From assembly GCA_003952965.2 (NCBI GenBank), contig CM025849.1, forward strand, positions 28,015,365-28,079,364: DNA of 64,000 nucleotides, written 5' to 3'. Position numbers and translations under genes: made by a program. The stretch comes from Morella rubra. Taxonomy: Eukaryota; Streptophyta; Magnoliopsida; Fagales; Myricaceae. How positions within the stretch are numbered: the stretch's first letter is position 1; the number at the start of each line of letters is the position of its first letter. This document shows, one piece after another, positions 11,648 to 22,905 of the stretch. Under the pieces are notes generated by a model. The model did not search any database. It saw only the letters and a program-made list of their open reading frames with translations, and was not told where the DNA came from.

Positions 11648-11768
11648 CATGGACAAGACATGAGCTGAAAAAGACATTTTAGAAAGCTCAGCCAACTGCA
11701 TAAAGGAAACGGGTTGAACTGAAAAGAGCAATTAAAGAAGATAACTAGTGATGAAAGGCTCCCAAAAT
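11045..11768. other. 3' flank of NHL1, part of the tandem block
   Basis: No gene seen. The part from about 11435 to 11760 matches 32630-33080 in front of NHL copy 3 (shared words TAGTAGTCAAAAG and AATCCCAATATAAAGTACAG) and is therefore block sequence. It also holds a compound simple repeat. Confidence 0.6.
11615..11648. repeat. Compound microsatellite, poly-C then (CA)n
   Basis: About 19 consecutive C followed by eight CA units, just downstream of NHL1. It is absent from the corresponding place near NHL copies 2 and 3. Confidence 0.95.
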
Positions 11769-12473
11769 TTAGTCCGAAGAATAATGAACTTTGCAGTTCT
11801 GATCTCTTCCTTCTTTCAAATTTCCCTTTCCTTTAGGAGATGAGATTAATGTGGCTTTCAAATTCGTGCAGGAAACAACCATTGATCCTTTCATGCTAAG
11901 CCAGTTTCCAGCTCTAAAGGTTGTCGAAACCAACATCTTCACGTTGAAATTGACCTCCCCACTGCTTGAATTCTCAGGCAACTTCTTCGGCTCCTTTTTC
12001 TTCAGATTCTTTCCAAAGCAGCATGAATTCGCTTTTAGCGCAGCACTAAAAGTAGTATTCTTATTCTCCTCCAAAGAAAGCTGTTTCATGATCGGAGACC
12101 CAGAAATTACATGGGTTCCCATGTAAAACAAATGGATATCGACATTGTAGAAGTACATTTGTATTTTCTTGTTGGGGTTTCTTGCCAAGATTTCGATATC
12201 AAAGTCTCCGCTTACTCGAGAGTGATCGCAAAGAGTAAAGTTGGAGACGGTGAGGGAGGTGACTCCGAAAAGGGGAAGTTGTGGGTTGAGGATAAGCCAT
12301 GCAATTGACATGATAAGGCTAATTATGATTAACATAGAGAGCAGTACCCAGCTCACACGGAGTACGACGGCGGAGCACTTGAGGTTAGGGGGCTGCGAAA
12401 CAGTATGGGGGCCGCTACTGCTTGTGTTAGGAGGGCCGCTAAAAGTTGGAGGACTACTGGAGGAAAGCTCCAT
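11769..12473 (-). CDS. NDR1/HIN1-like (NHL) protein with LEA_2 domain, copy 1
   Basis: Single-exon gene of 234 codons in the plant NHL family: membrane-anchored LEA_2-domain proteins, several of which act in defence responses. Residues 1-37 are Pro/Ser-rich and cytosolic. Residues 38-62 form one strong hydrophobic helix (VSWVLLSMLIIISLIMSIAW). The LEA_2 domain then follows with VSNFTLCDHS, the NPNKKIQMYFYN signature and the VNFNVKMLV strand. A short basic tail closes it. I chose the ATG at 12473, because the open frame extends 29 codons upstream without ATG; in that stretch a TTG stands where an older start may have been. This is the only one of three local copies whose frame is open from the ATG. 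Whether it is expressed cannot be told; the specific role is inference. Confidence 0.8.
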   Translation of the reverse strand: MELSSSSPPTFSGPPNTSSSGPHTVSQPPNLKCSAVVLRVSWVLLSMLIIISLIMSIAWLILNPQLPLFGVTSLTVSNFTLCDHSRVSGDFDIEILARNPNKKIQMYFYNVDIHLFYMGTHVISGSPIMKQLSLEENKNTTFSAALKANSCCFGKNLKKKEPKKLPENSSSGEVNFNVKMLVSTTFRAGNWLSMKGSMVVSCTNLKATLISSPKGKGNLKEGRDQNCKVHYSSD

Positions 12474-12912
12474 GGGTAGGTACACGTAGGGGTACTGGCC
12501 TATGTCTAAAGGATGTAGCGGTGGCTGAGTTACAAGCTGCTGGGTTTGTCTGTTGCTCAAAGTGTTCTGTTATAGAAAGGTTGGGAACAACGAGAAGAAA
12601 GAGCCGTTAAATATGTTCCCCAAACGCGTAGGTTTGATATTTGACATTTGGAAAGTAAATGGGAACTCCTCTAAACTGATATATCCGCACTCATCATGTG
12701 GGCATTTTTCTCTTCGGCTGTAATGGTGTGGCAAAGAGCCGAGCTAGCTGCAGGTACCCAAGAACGCGTGATATATGGCTTACGTGGATGTTTGGTGCTT
12801 TATGCCATTATACGAGTAGAGAGAAACGACACAAGACAAAGCAAGTACCGCGTCGTCGCCATTTTACACTTTGTCTTTTAATGGTGTGCTTCTCGACCAT
12901 CATTTTGATTTA
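12474..12912. promoter_or_regulatory. Upstream region of NHL1
   Basis: Presumed promoter and 5' leader of NHL1, read on the minus strand. TATA-like words are present around 12577 (TTCTATAAC) and 12611 (CATATTTAAC). Matching sequence lies upstream of copies 2 and 3, so the promoter was duplicated with the gene. The exact start site is unknown. Confidence 0.35.
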
Positions 12913-13467
12913 GAAAAAATTATAAACCACTCGTTAGGTTTTGGTGTTTTTTTTTTAAATTCACTAAATTTTAAAAAAAAAAAAAAAAAAAACTCACCGA
13001 ATTTATCATTTTAGTATAAAACTTCACTTGACCCAACGCGATTAGACTTATTTTATAGAAATTAATCTAGCTCAATCATAACGTGACACGTGTCATTAAA
13101 ATAAATAAATTATAATTATAATTAAAATAAAAAAAATAAAAAAAATTATAATTTAGTACAAAAATTTTAATTTAAAACTTTTAAAACCTTAAAAAGAAAA
13201 ACGTACGGAAAAGGATTTTATTAAATTATACTTCTTATTAATTTTATTTTTTACTCTTTTAAATGTTTATATTTTATTTATTCTTAATAACATGTGTCAC
13301 GTTGTGATTGGGCGAGATAGATTTTTCTTTAAATAAGTCTAACGACATTAGGTCGAGTGAGGTTTGTTATGAAAATGACAAACCCAGCGAGTTTTTTTAT
13401 TTTTTTAAAACCTAGTGAGTCTTTTTAAAATGACATTCAAACCTAGTGAGTGATTTGTAATTTTCCC
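12913..13467. mobile_element. Long-TIR MITE, MULE type, 9-bp target duplication
   Basis: A foldback element of 555 bp whose two halves are inverted copies of each other over about 200 bp. Left arm words AAACCACTCGTTAGGTTT and AACGTGACACGTGTCATTA pair with AAATCACTCACTAGGTTT and AACGTGACACATGTTATTA read from the right. Flanking 9-mers are TTTGATTTA (12904-12912) and TTTGGTTTA (13468-13476), 8 of 9 identical. This fits a non-autonomous MULE. It has no coding content. Confidence 0.8.
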
Positions 13468-13476
13468 TTTGGTTTA

Positions 13477-15594
13477 ACTAGCTTTTTAGTCTCTAGATTT
13501 TACAATTAAAAAAAGAAAAACCAAAAAGTATCTAGATTTTACATCATTTTTAAAAAGTAGTTATCGAGTTTTTATTTTAGTCACCAGTAATCCTTGAGTT
13601 TTTCAATTTTATCAATATGGTCATTCTGTTAGCCTCAAGTACAGTTATTAACGGAGAAGTGTATATGTGTTGGAACCTAATTAATCATAATGTGTATCGC
13701 CGTTATGTGACTAGACTTAAAACTAATGGAAATAGACCGAAGGAATTTTTTGATAAAATGAAAAACAATCTAGAGATTGCTGGTGATCATATTGAAAATG
13801 CGATCAGGACCATTTTTAAAAAAGTGTCTAAAACCCCAGGATGTAAAAAGTCTTTAATCCCATTTTGAAAACAAAAACCCACAAACTCAAAGGGTCATAA
13901 CACATCTAGCACGCTCAAGTTACAAAAGCTAGCTCAAGAGGAAAGGAAACTCAAGGCATATAAACCTCAACATTGGTTTATAGTACTGCCAATGTGGGGC
14001 GCATCTCATATTTCCCAAATGATCCATAATATTCTACCACACTCCGCAACCCTGTCCTTCACCCGGGCTGGCTATGCACTAGGCTTTTCCAGGTCCCAAT
14101 CTAACACTGCAATACCGGCAGCACCTCTCGTGTCACACAATTGCAACAAGGATATACTATTTGTTACGTACATGCTTTAGAAAAACTTTACCCCAAAAGC
14201 TAGCTCCAAAACGGAAGCTTAAAATATATAATCTCGCATTAGCATCTATACTAATAATGTGAAAGTGATCACATACTCCCCTAATGATTCATAACACAAC
14301 ATTAGAAGCAATCCAGCAGCGCCCATCACAAAAAATTCATAGGGTAGCAAACACGGCATTCTTCCTCATGACTTAGAAGCAAAATTGAGAGACGGCAGTT
14401 GGAACAACATTGAGCAGTAAATTCTAACTTCTAGAGAATCAAAACCCACTCACGTACGTGTCGGCGCCATCAATTTGTTTGACGGACCTCGACATCGTAT
14501 ATAATTGGTTCCTTTTTTGGCTGGTCCGTCACGTTGTAACTTGTAAGCCATTTTATAACATGCGAAGTCATGCACAACACGTGATGCTAATTTTTAAACA
14601 ACATTCAGTAATAAAGGCTATGGCGCGCGCGGGTAGCCAAGAAGAACAGGAAGAAACACAGATGACTTACTGGCGGCCTTAATGCGCCCACATTACTTCC
14701 AATAAAAGAGATAGTGGATTCGTTTATGCATGCACTTTATTGATTTTTTTTTTCTTTTGTAGTTTGGTAAATAATTTGAGAAGCCAATTATTATTTATAT
14801 CCGTGTTTTAAATTACGCTTAACTATCATGTTAACTAATCGATTAGATAAGTTAGATCAGATTTTGCAATTTTTCTTCTCCTGAATTATTCTGTTTTTAG
14901 GAACTAGCTCGCTTCCCATTACTCAAGAGGTGCAATTCCTCGCACATAATTAAGGGAGCCATTGCGATGTATTTGTTGAACAATTGAATACGTGAAAAAG
15001 TTATATAAGGAATTATCGGAATAATTAATGTATAAGCTGGGGTATTTAATTTGAGGTGACATAAATGAAAAAATTCAATTTTAAAACAATACGATGAAAC
15101 AGCTTTCGTTTTATAAAGAATTTTAAAATTTTTAATTTTAATAGAATTATGAATTTTATATATATTAGAATTTTATAGGTTTTTGTGTAAAAGTTGATAA
15201 AAATTTTTAAAGATATTTAATTTTTATTGAAATTATAAAATAAGTAGAGAAAGGTGATTTGATGTAATATTTTAATGAAAAAAAGGGAGGAAATCCTGAA
15301 GCAAAGAGATAGACAAGAACCTTTACAGTCACAAAATGTTATCCCGTTCGAACTAACAAATTAAATAACAAAGGGGCAAGTGCAGTCTGCAGATGGTATA
15401 CTTCCACTTACGCATATTTTGTTGACCTGTTTCATTCCAAATTTCGTAAACCACTTCAGAGTTTTTTAATCCTAAAATACCTAAAGGAGGGGGGTGCGTT
15501 AACTCTTTAGCGGTCAACCTTAAACAGAGGAAGTTTTACCCAAAATATTCAGTGAGGCCTTTTCTTCAAAAGACATCTCCAGAATAGCAATTGG
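13477..15594. other. Gene-free stretch with old block sequence
   Basis: No gene recognised. 14440-14760 matches 29160-29400 in the same orientation (shared GGCGCC(A/G)T and TTGCTTCCAATAAAA-type words), so it is tandem-block sequence upstream of NHL. 15284-15355 matches 34318-34370. 13500-13870 looks like AT-rich old repeat. A segment also present in inverted orientation elsewhere is listed separately. Confidence 0.55.
14757..14990 (+). repeat. Segment present inverted at 30146-30362
   Basis: About 230 bp, including TTTTGCAATTTTTCTTCTCC, CGCTTCCCATTACTCAAG and ATAATTAAGGGAGCCATTGC, matches the reverse complement of 30146-30362 with roughly one difference in ten. Most duplicated sequence in this window is in direct orientation, so this implies a local inversion in one block. 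Confidence 0.8.
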
Positions 15595-16388
15595 CACTGA
15601 TAAAAGTTCCAGGGCCCTACAAGCAGACACGAAAATAGGAATTTGGAGTATTCTAAGTGAATAAAAACTGTGTTCTTTCTATTCTTCGACGGAGCACAAG
15701 ACTATACAAATTTCAATATTTAATACAATACATGGCATAAGTCTACCGCACCGGAAGATAGCAATTATGCACGGCATAAGTCTACCGGAAGATAGGATCT
15801 TTGAATTTTTGCCATCTTTGACTTCTCTTGCTATCTTTTAATTCTGTTTGAATTTTTACCATCTTTTGTTACTGTATCTGTTTTGATTTCTTTTTACCTT
15901 TGACTGATCTTGTTGCTAGCTGCGGAATTGAAGTTCGTTTGGTGCACATTGTCATTTGGTTTGGTTTGAATTAGTCATCCTCCTTACGGGCTCAAACTCT
16001 CTCCTCTGATTACCAAAATATTGTGAGGATCTGCAACCTTTTTACTCCACCATTTCTGTATCTCCTTATCACTCCTTTGATTCTCGCAATAATTTCTTGT
16101 GCCGAGCTGTGCTGCGTTAATACAGGCTTCAACTCAAGTATCGCCAGGATTTTTTCTACATGCCAATATATGTTTATAGTGATAATTAATGCCTTAAAAG
16201 ATCTCACTTATTAAGAAGTCTCCCCCCCTCCTAATATGCAGAAATATAGAACCCTTCAATCTCATTTCACCAAATATAAGCCCATCCTCCTTTGATAAAC
16301 GCAACACACAACAGGGAATAATTTCGAGACTCAGAAACACATCATTTCAGACTCCCTCTCAGTTAACATTTTAAGATTTGGTATTTTG
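15595..16388. repeat. Tandem-block segment S, copy 1 (NEK 3' flank)
   Basis: Matches 35635-35893 joined to 47097-47620, the 3' flank of the intact-length NEK gene, and partly 31166-31400. Shared words include AGGGCCCTACAAGCAGA, CTTGTGCCGAGCTGTGCTGC and AACACACAACAGGGAATAAT. It serves as the empty-site reference for the LINE insertion. Confidence 0.85.
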
Positions 16389-19344
16389 TGCCACACCCCA
16401 TACCAGTACATACCCGACTCTAGGCTTATCTATAAAGATGGTATACACATTGACTGGGATTACGGCACAAATTTACTGTTTGGCTTCGAAAAAGCTTAGT
16501 GGAAATAATTAATTAAAATAGTATTGTAATTAGAAATTGATTAAGGAGGAAAAATAGATTCTTTTCAGGAATTAAATGAAAAAGCGACATTAGAAAAAAA
16601 AAATCCTTAAAATTTCAAATTCTAAGAAGTTGAAGAAAGGAAATAAAAGAAAAGAAAACATAGTAATGCAAAAAGAAAGAAATATGATAAGAGAATTTTG
16701 AAAAGATAATAACACGGCTTCACTATTGATCACAGAGTTTCTCTTTTTACAAAAAGGGATATCCTTCTAGAAGATTACAAAAGTAAAGAAAATATATATA
16801 AAAAAGCGAAGCTGACTAAAGTTTTGTGTACTACTACATTCGTGATGTTGTAATATCAAAAACACAAGTTGACTGGAACCACCCAAAATCTAAGAAAGAA
16901 AAACGACTACTGCTGAGGTCAACTAATCCTCCGGCTCAGTGTCGAAGGTTAGGTCTATGATCTCAGTCTCTCAAGTACCCTCTGCCAGCAGACCGGTGGA
17001 GGAGGGACTATATGCAAGAGGGCCGGGTCGACATTAACTAGCCCAAAGTTCTCGAGATGGGGGAGTGGGGGCAAGGGTGGTCTTTTAAGGTACCTGTGGA
17101 GCTTGTACCCCACATATACCTTGAACGTCTCCGTTACCCACGTTCGAATCTTGATAACTAAAATGTAGGGATCAATATCCAAGGTCTGCTCGCACAAGTA
17201 AATCTTCTTCTGTTGAGTCCGATATTCGTATCATCACATACAATATGCAAAATAGAGAAAATGGGTGAGTCCTACTGACTCAGTAAGGGGGGAAGGGGAT
17301 ACAACATGCTAGATAAATAAATAAGAACAACCCTAATAATGAATAACCGATAATTAAGCATTAAACGTAGTAGGCAGGATTAACAATGTATGAGCGATGC
17401 AATGCATAAATGATGCATATGTTTCCCGATCATTTCACTTTCTTTCTTTCTGGTCTGGTAGAGGTGTCCCCTACTGCGCTCTGTTTAACCCTCAGAGTTA
17501 GGGTTATACATCCCTCCTCTCCTCCGGGACTGCCTCGTGCCACCTGCATAAGGACCCGGTTAGGCAAGCCTTGTACTATTGCCTAGGGAAATCAATTATT
17601 ATCCACTCAGTGGTGGCTTGCACTTTCCCAATGTAAACGTACGATACCGTCACCAAATCTCAAGACCACCTCTGGATAGTTCTTTATGGTCTTTACAGTA
17701 TCTCTCATATCCATGAAATGATTATGCAATATGACACGTGTGAGCATATGCAAATTCACAACTTCCATAAACTGAAAGGATATGCATATGAATGCACTTT
17801 CAAAATTTACCGATCCAAAAATATGGCATAAACCTACTCTTATTATAACATACTCGTTACATACTACTATGTTCTAATTTTATTGGACTGTAAACATATG
17901 CTTGTGTTTCCTTATCCTTCCTTATATTATTCTTAAAAACAGACGTTGGTTAATACAATATGCTTATATACTTTCTTTGCTATTTCTTTATTTAATCACT
18001 TCACTAATATAAGTGAACTTAATATTTTGCAGCTTTTAATCTAAAAAATGTTTTACAGATTTAAATTATTGCTATATTTCTTTTTATACAAAAGAAATCT
18101 TTTAGTGAGCTTCTTAAGCTAGTGGGCCGGATTTAGGTGTTTCTTAGTACTTAAGTTTTGAGCCTCATTTGCAATGATTTTGGATTCAAAATTTACTCCT
18201 CAATACATTAAGTTAAGCCCAATCTTACCATAAATCCAGATTTTGAGTTTTCACTTTTTACCCCTAATTTTTTCTAAAATGCCAAAACTGTCCCCAGGTG
18301 TCACCAAGGGCATTTTGGACATTTTCACTTAACCAATTTAGTCAAAAATTTTAGGACAAGACCTACTAATGCTAAACCTCATTTCTGTAAATTTTGGTAT
18401 AAAAATTCAAACTACTTCTACCAGAAAAGTCTCCAGTGTAATCGGGTACATATGGCTTAAGAAATTATTTTTATGCATATGTATTGACTTGTTTTTGTCC
18501 TAAGTCCTAATCTCATACTAGTAGCATTTGAATGACATCAAAATATAATCAAGTTAGAAATCAGTAACCATTTGCAAAACAAAGACATTTATTTCCTTGT
18601 TTTTCTTTTCCCAATTTGTCAACATTGCATACCGATCCATCATAAATTCATGCATGTAAGTTAGACACTAGGCTATTGTCATTTTCGGCCACAAAAGCTC
18701 AAGAAGAGGTCATCATTAGGCACTGCCATTACTTCCTTTTTCTACCTTTACATCACTTGGCAAATTTTTACGAACTTTGTTCATGAAAAATCCTTACAAG
18801 ATCTTTAAAAAAATACAACAAACAAGGAAAAGAAAAACCATCCAAGCTCCCATATAAATTTTATTTTCTCTCCTTGGTACAACCCGTGACATACTAGGGA
18901 GTCTATCCCATTTCATGCCCACAAATACCCACATGCAAACATTCAATCATTACAAAACTATCAAGGCATACACGATTTCTTCACAAGAAAGCCCAAGGAC
19001 ACCCACGCGGCCAAATGAAGTCTTTTTCCCCCATTTCCACATCATCCATTAACATGCATGCCACTATATCACAAAAAAAAAAAAATACTCTCATAACTAT
19101 CGTCTAATCCAAACCGTGACCCCCAAAGTCATTTTCCCATCTCCATTCACAACTAAACTTCACAAACCCCATTTTAGAAATGCAACAACATCACCCTTAC
19201 CTTCTAGCTTCAGTTGTAGCTTGATGATTCTCCAAAAAAAAATACATAAAGCAAACCTCATTTTTAGACATGGTAAACAAGAAGAAAATCACAACAGAGA
19301 GGAGCTCTTGGGAGAGATTTTTCTCCCATGGCCGAGAGCTCTCT

Positions 19345-19500
19345 AGAGCCTACCCCTTTTTCTTCTTTCTCCTTCTCTTTCCTCTTCTCTCTCCTCTTCT
19401 CTTCTTCTCTTTCTTCTCTCTCTTCCTCTTCTCTTCTCTTTCTCCTCTTCTTCTTCTTCGCCGCTGGATGGCTACTCATGTCACTCTCTCTCTCTCTCAC
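19345..19500 (+). repeat. Pyrimidine tract (CTT/CTCTT-rich)
   Basis: About 150 bp of nearly pure C and T on the + strand, ending in a (CT)n run, inside the probable solo LTR just before its TATA-like site. Open frames across it on either strand are low-complexity artefacts. Confidence 0.9.
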
Positions 19501-19876
19501 TCTTTATGTCGACAATATCCAGGGAGACAAAAGGACTCTCATAATCGGGCTAGGCTTTAAATAGGAGAGGCTAACTATAGTTAATGCATGAAGTAATTTC
19601 TAACATGCCACCTAACCTAATTGTAGGTAATCATGTAGCTGCACTTAACTTAAAGAAGCAAGCATGCGAAATGGCTAGCTTGGGTGACAAGAGGGCAGAA
19701 ATTGCCATGTGGCAACTCCTCTTGTCTCTAGGTAATGATTAGCACTACACCAAATCTCACCAAACTTAGCAAGCCTCCACTGATTGGTCATCAAGCCCTT
19801 AACGTGAGATGCATACAAATGAGACAAAATGCAACAATGGCCAATGAGAACTCATGGGGCAGCCGAGCCTAGGGAG

Positions 19877-20086
19877 CAGTGGTGGATGCAAGGGGAGCGG
19901 CCCTAGGCGGCCGCCACCCATTGCACCGCCCAAAATTAAATTTTATATGTAATTTTTTTTTTTTTTGGCCTGGACCTATGGGGGCCCGACCCCTATAGAC
20001 CCAGGCCAACCCACTTCTTCTTCTTCTTCTTCTTCTCCTCTCATAAAGTTCGACCCTCATAAATTTTGATCCTGGATCCGCCACTG
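19877..20086. mobile_element. hAT-type MITE, 210 bp, exact 8-bp target duplication
   Basis: Ends CAGTGGTGGATGCA and, inverted, CAGTGGCGGATCCA. The flanking 8-mers are CTAGGGAG on both sides (19869-19876 and 20087-20094). There is a TCTTCTTCT run inside. The 8-bp duplication and CAGTGG ends are typical of hAT elements. It is nested in the probable solo LTR. Confidence 0.9.
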
Positions 20087-20628
20087 CTAGGGAGAAGAGA
20101 ATGAGAGAAATAATCACAAAGCTTATACAAGTCAATTTCATTAAACAAAATCACTAATGATGTAGAAATTAATCTAGGTTAGAAGGAGGGTATAAAAATT
20201 AAATTAACCAAGAAAAGTACCAACCTAATGATGAGAAAAATTTTAAAAGCACTTATGCAACATTATTATAAATTTTCGGTGTAAGCTGAAAATAAAAATA
20301 AAAATAATAATGATAAGGAAGGAGAAATAATATTTCTAATTGCAACCTCTCTAATGTGTCAACTAAAAAGCAAGATAATGACAATAATTATACTAATAAA
20401 ACTAAATTATCTAATGCTTGATTAATGCAAGTAAAATGAAATAATATGGATTTGCAAGGAAATGAAGGTGCCAAAAATATTCAGATTGTCAAGGACCATA
20501 ACAAAAGGTAAATACTTAACTAAATAATAAGAGAAATAAAATATTTAGCTAGCATATGAAAAATCATATAGAGTTGTCAAGGAAATAATTTAGATGAGAA
20601 AACTCCAAATAGCATATTATATATATAT

Positions 20629-22194
20629 GGCTTAAATGCACTCTATGCTCCTGCGGAATGCGCAAATTGCAGATATGACCCTGTGGTAAACAAAGTCATT
20701 TTAATACTCTTGAGTCAAAACTTGAATTCAAAATATGTCCATCAGTCCACTTGCCGTTTGAAAATTTAAGGACAAATGCTGACATGGCAACATTGAATAC
20801 AACAACATTAATAAGATGATGCCATGTGTCCTTTGGGCCCACAAATGCCAAGTCAGTTGCCTAATCACCTACCATGTCACCCATTCTTGACAAGTCACTA
20901 AACACGTCAGATTTTTTTTTTTTTTTTTTAAAGAAAAAAAACATCAACTCGGAATAAGCTGAACAGAGCAAATCCCCTTCCCCCACGAAAAACCAATTTC
21001 AGTAGGCGTCCAAGAACTCCAGCTCAACTAGATTGTCTGCTTCACCCTTTTTAAACTTGATTCCAGCCTCACTGAGCGCCGTGACATTGTCGATGAAATC
21101 CCATTCAGTTCCAGTGCTGGTTTGATCTTCCGGGAAATGTTGACATCTTGGGATGTAGCATTTGTGCAACAGATCAAGAAAATGCCTCCAACGTAGTCAC
21201 ATCGGGCTCTAAATGTATGCTGGTTGCTGAACTTCAGATGTAGTTGGAAGAATTTAAGAGCCATCGTAGTGAGGAAATATGCTGGATTAGAAGAAAGACG
21301 GCCATCTGTAGTCTTAAACAAACAATCAAGAACAGCAAAAGGAATCTTGTTCTCGAGTAATGCCATAACATTGGATCATTGTTCTCTCTTGAATCCTCTC
21401 TCGAATACCTGTACAAGAGTTCCAGTATGAAACAACCATCGAGTAACATGATTCGCGCGAGCTCATTTTTGTCAAGGGCAATGCTTTCTGCATAGGATCT
21501 CCGAATTTCCCATTCCAAAGCTAAAATGTGTTTGCCACAAGTTTTCAAGACTTCAACAGGGTCTGTTTTATTCTTTTCAGAAGAGAAACCATGTATCGCC
21601 ATTTGTGACATTCCATGGCTGGCAAGTATCGCCATTTGTGACTCTTCCAACAAAATGGCTTGCTATCTTCGAAACCCCTCTAAAGCACTCAAGGCATATG
21701 CTGGGTCGTTCTCTTTGGACGCCTACTGAAATTGGACGAAAATTTCTGCGCGTGGTTTTCGTGGGGGAAGGGGATTGGGGATAAGCTGAACCGCGCCGTT
21801 CAGCTTATCCCGAGTTGATGGTTTTTTTTTTTAAATAAATATATATATATATATATTTTAAATCTGATGTATTTAGTAACGTGTCAAGAATGGGTGACGT
21901 GGTAAGTGATTGGGTAACTGACTTGGTATTTATAGGTCTAAAAGAAATGTGGCATTATTTTATTGGTGTTGATGTGTTTAATGTTGCCATGTCAGCACTT
22001 ACTACTAAGTTTTCAAGCGGCAAATAGATAAAGAGACATATTATGAATTCAAAATTTATTTCAGGGGTATTAAAATGATTTTGTTTACCACAAGGGTATA
22101 TTTACATTTTTCAGAAGTATTAAAATGATTTTGTTTACCACGAGAGTATATTTACAATTCGCGCAAACCACAGAGCACGTTGTGAATTTAAGCC
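20629..22194. mobile_element. Long-TIR transposon with captured DUF247 fragment (Pack-MULE-like)
   Basis: Starts GGCTTAAATGCAC and ends as the inverted TTTAAGCC. The outer arms of about 380-450 bp on each side are inverted copies: GTGGTAAACAAA(A/G)TCATTTTAATA, TGCTGACATGGCAACATT and CACCCATTCTTGACA occur in both, inverted. The right arm carries an extra internal duplication of the GTGGTAAACAAA unit. Flanks are TATATATAT on both sides (9 bp), consistent with a MULE duplication but in low-complexity sequence. The centre (about 21010-21745) is host gene sequence, so this resembles a Pack-MULE. Confidence 0.8.
21020..21740 (-). pseudogene. Captured DUF247 gene fragment
   Basis: Minus-strand fragments of a plant DUF247 (PF03140) protein, a family of plant membrane-associated proteins with mostly unknown role. 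The first frame has YAESIALDKNELARIMLLDGCFILELL followed by a D/N-rich stretch and NDPMLW. The second frame resumes with ALLENKIPFAVLDCLF, the normal next block of the family, so there is a frameshift between them. A 33-bp tandem duplication (SQMAI repeated) is visible near its 5' end. Neither the start nor the C-terminal membrane helix of the family is present. It lies wholly between inverted arms of a transposon and is therefore a captured copy. The residue runs above are broken motifs, shown only to support the family call. Confidence 0.8.
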
Positions 22195-22330
22195 TATATA
22201 TATATATAGCAAACAGCTGAAAATAGAGAGAGGCCGTTACATTTTGCATGGGAGTAAACTCGGCTGCAACTGGTTGCAGATTCTAGCCTCTTAGATTTGA
22301 TGAAAGAATCTTTGTATATTGCATTGTAAC

Positions 22331-22704
22331 GAATGGCTTGAGTTTGGTGAAAAACTCGTGGTCCATTGGACTGTGTAAACCTCTCACGTAGATTATTCCA
22401 TACGTGTTTTGCTGAGTCAATGTACATAACAGAAACAACAATGTCCTTTGAAATTGAGTTGATCCGCCATGAGGTGACAATCATATTGCATTGAGTCCAA
22501 GCAAAAAAATGAAGAACTAGCTTGACATGGTTTAAGGATGCTACCATCAATAAATTCCAGTTTATTCTTGATGGTAAGAGACATGATCATAGACCGACTC
22601 CATGTAGAGTAGTTTTGTGCACCAAGGAGTGGTTGTGAAACCAATATTGCTCTAAGATTCTCAGCATGATGAAGATATAGAGGATTCGATGGATTTTCAT
22701 CCAT
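22331..22704 (-). pseudogene. Partial Copia gag (Retrotran_gag_3/UBN2 type)
   Basis: Begins at an ATG (22704) with MDENPSNPLYLHHAENL, then LVSQPLLGAQNYSTWSRSM and NKLEFIDGS, the standard N-terminal block of Copia gag. A frame change near 22555 is followed by the next family block (AWTQCNMIVTSW.INSISKDI, then HVWNNLRERF). The frame runs into the 3' LTR remnant, so the C-terminal half, including any zinc knuckle, is lost. It cannot encode a working capsid protein. Confidence 0.8.
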
Positions 22705-22893
22705 AGAATTAGTAGAAAAGGAGGAATTAAGAGAGATTGATTCGGGTTAGAACTAAAGGAGATTGATTCCTCACAGGAGGTTGATCTGAATTTTGTTCTG
22801 GAACAGATGAAGTCATGATCTGTATGCGGTATATGAAAACAGAGTATAAGAAAATTTGTAGAAGTTGCGGAAAGCTCGAGTTTTAGAAAGATC

Positions 22894-22905
22894 GCTCTGA
22901 TACCA
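22894..22905 (-). other. Primer binding site, initiator Met-tRNA type
   Basis: TGGTATCAGAGC on the minus strand, directly after the LTR, complementary to the 3' end of plant initiator methionine tRNA. Confidence 0.9.

Larger units (their letters stand above)
16389..22241. mobile_element. Probable solo LTR (Gypsy type) with nested insertions
   Basis: The inserted sequence starts TGCCACACCCCATACC and ends GAGGCCGTTACA, so it has TG..CA ends. It is flanked by TTTTG on both sides (16384-16388 and 22242-22246). The sister block at 47615-47640 reads through this point without it. After removing the nested elements at 19877-20086 and 20629-22194, about 4.1 kb remains with no gag or pol coding sequence. 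This is the size and start sequence of the large LTRs of some plant Gypsy elements. A TATA-like TTTAAATAGG at about 19556 could mark the U3/R border. No second LTR copy is present; an internally deleted element is the alternative. Confidence 0.7.

Noticed and set aside
11851..12489. Plus-strand frames opposite NHL1, repeated at 28351-28841 and 33350-33810
   Set aside because: Mirror frames of the NHL coding strand; they recur only because the gene was duplicated.
16955..17197. Minus-strand 80-codon frame with a Pro-rich stretch
   Set aside because: Lies within the probable solo LTR; no homology and no conserved motif.
19264..19564. Overlapping frames rich in Ser/Phe/Leu or Glu/Lys/Arg
   Set aside because: Products of a pyrimidine tract read in both directions; low complexity only.
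19869..20141. Minus-strand frame of 90 codons with a signal-peptide-like start and an Arg run
   Set aside because: It lies across a hAT MITE and its flank; the Arg run is a (TCT)n repeat in the element. No family similarity.
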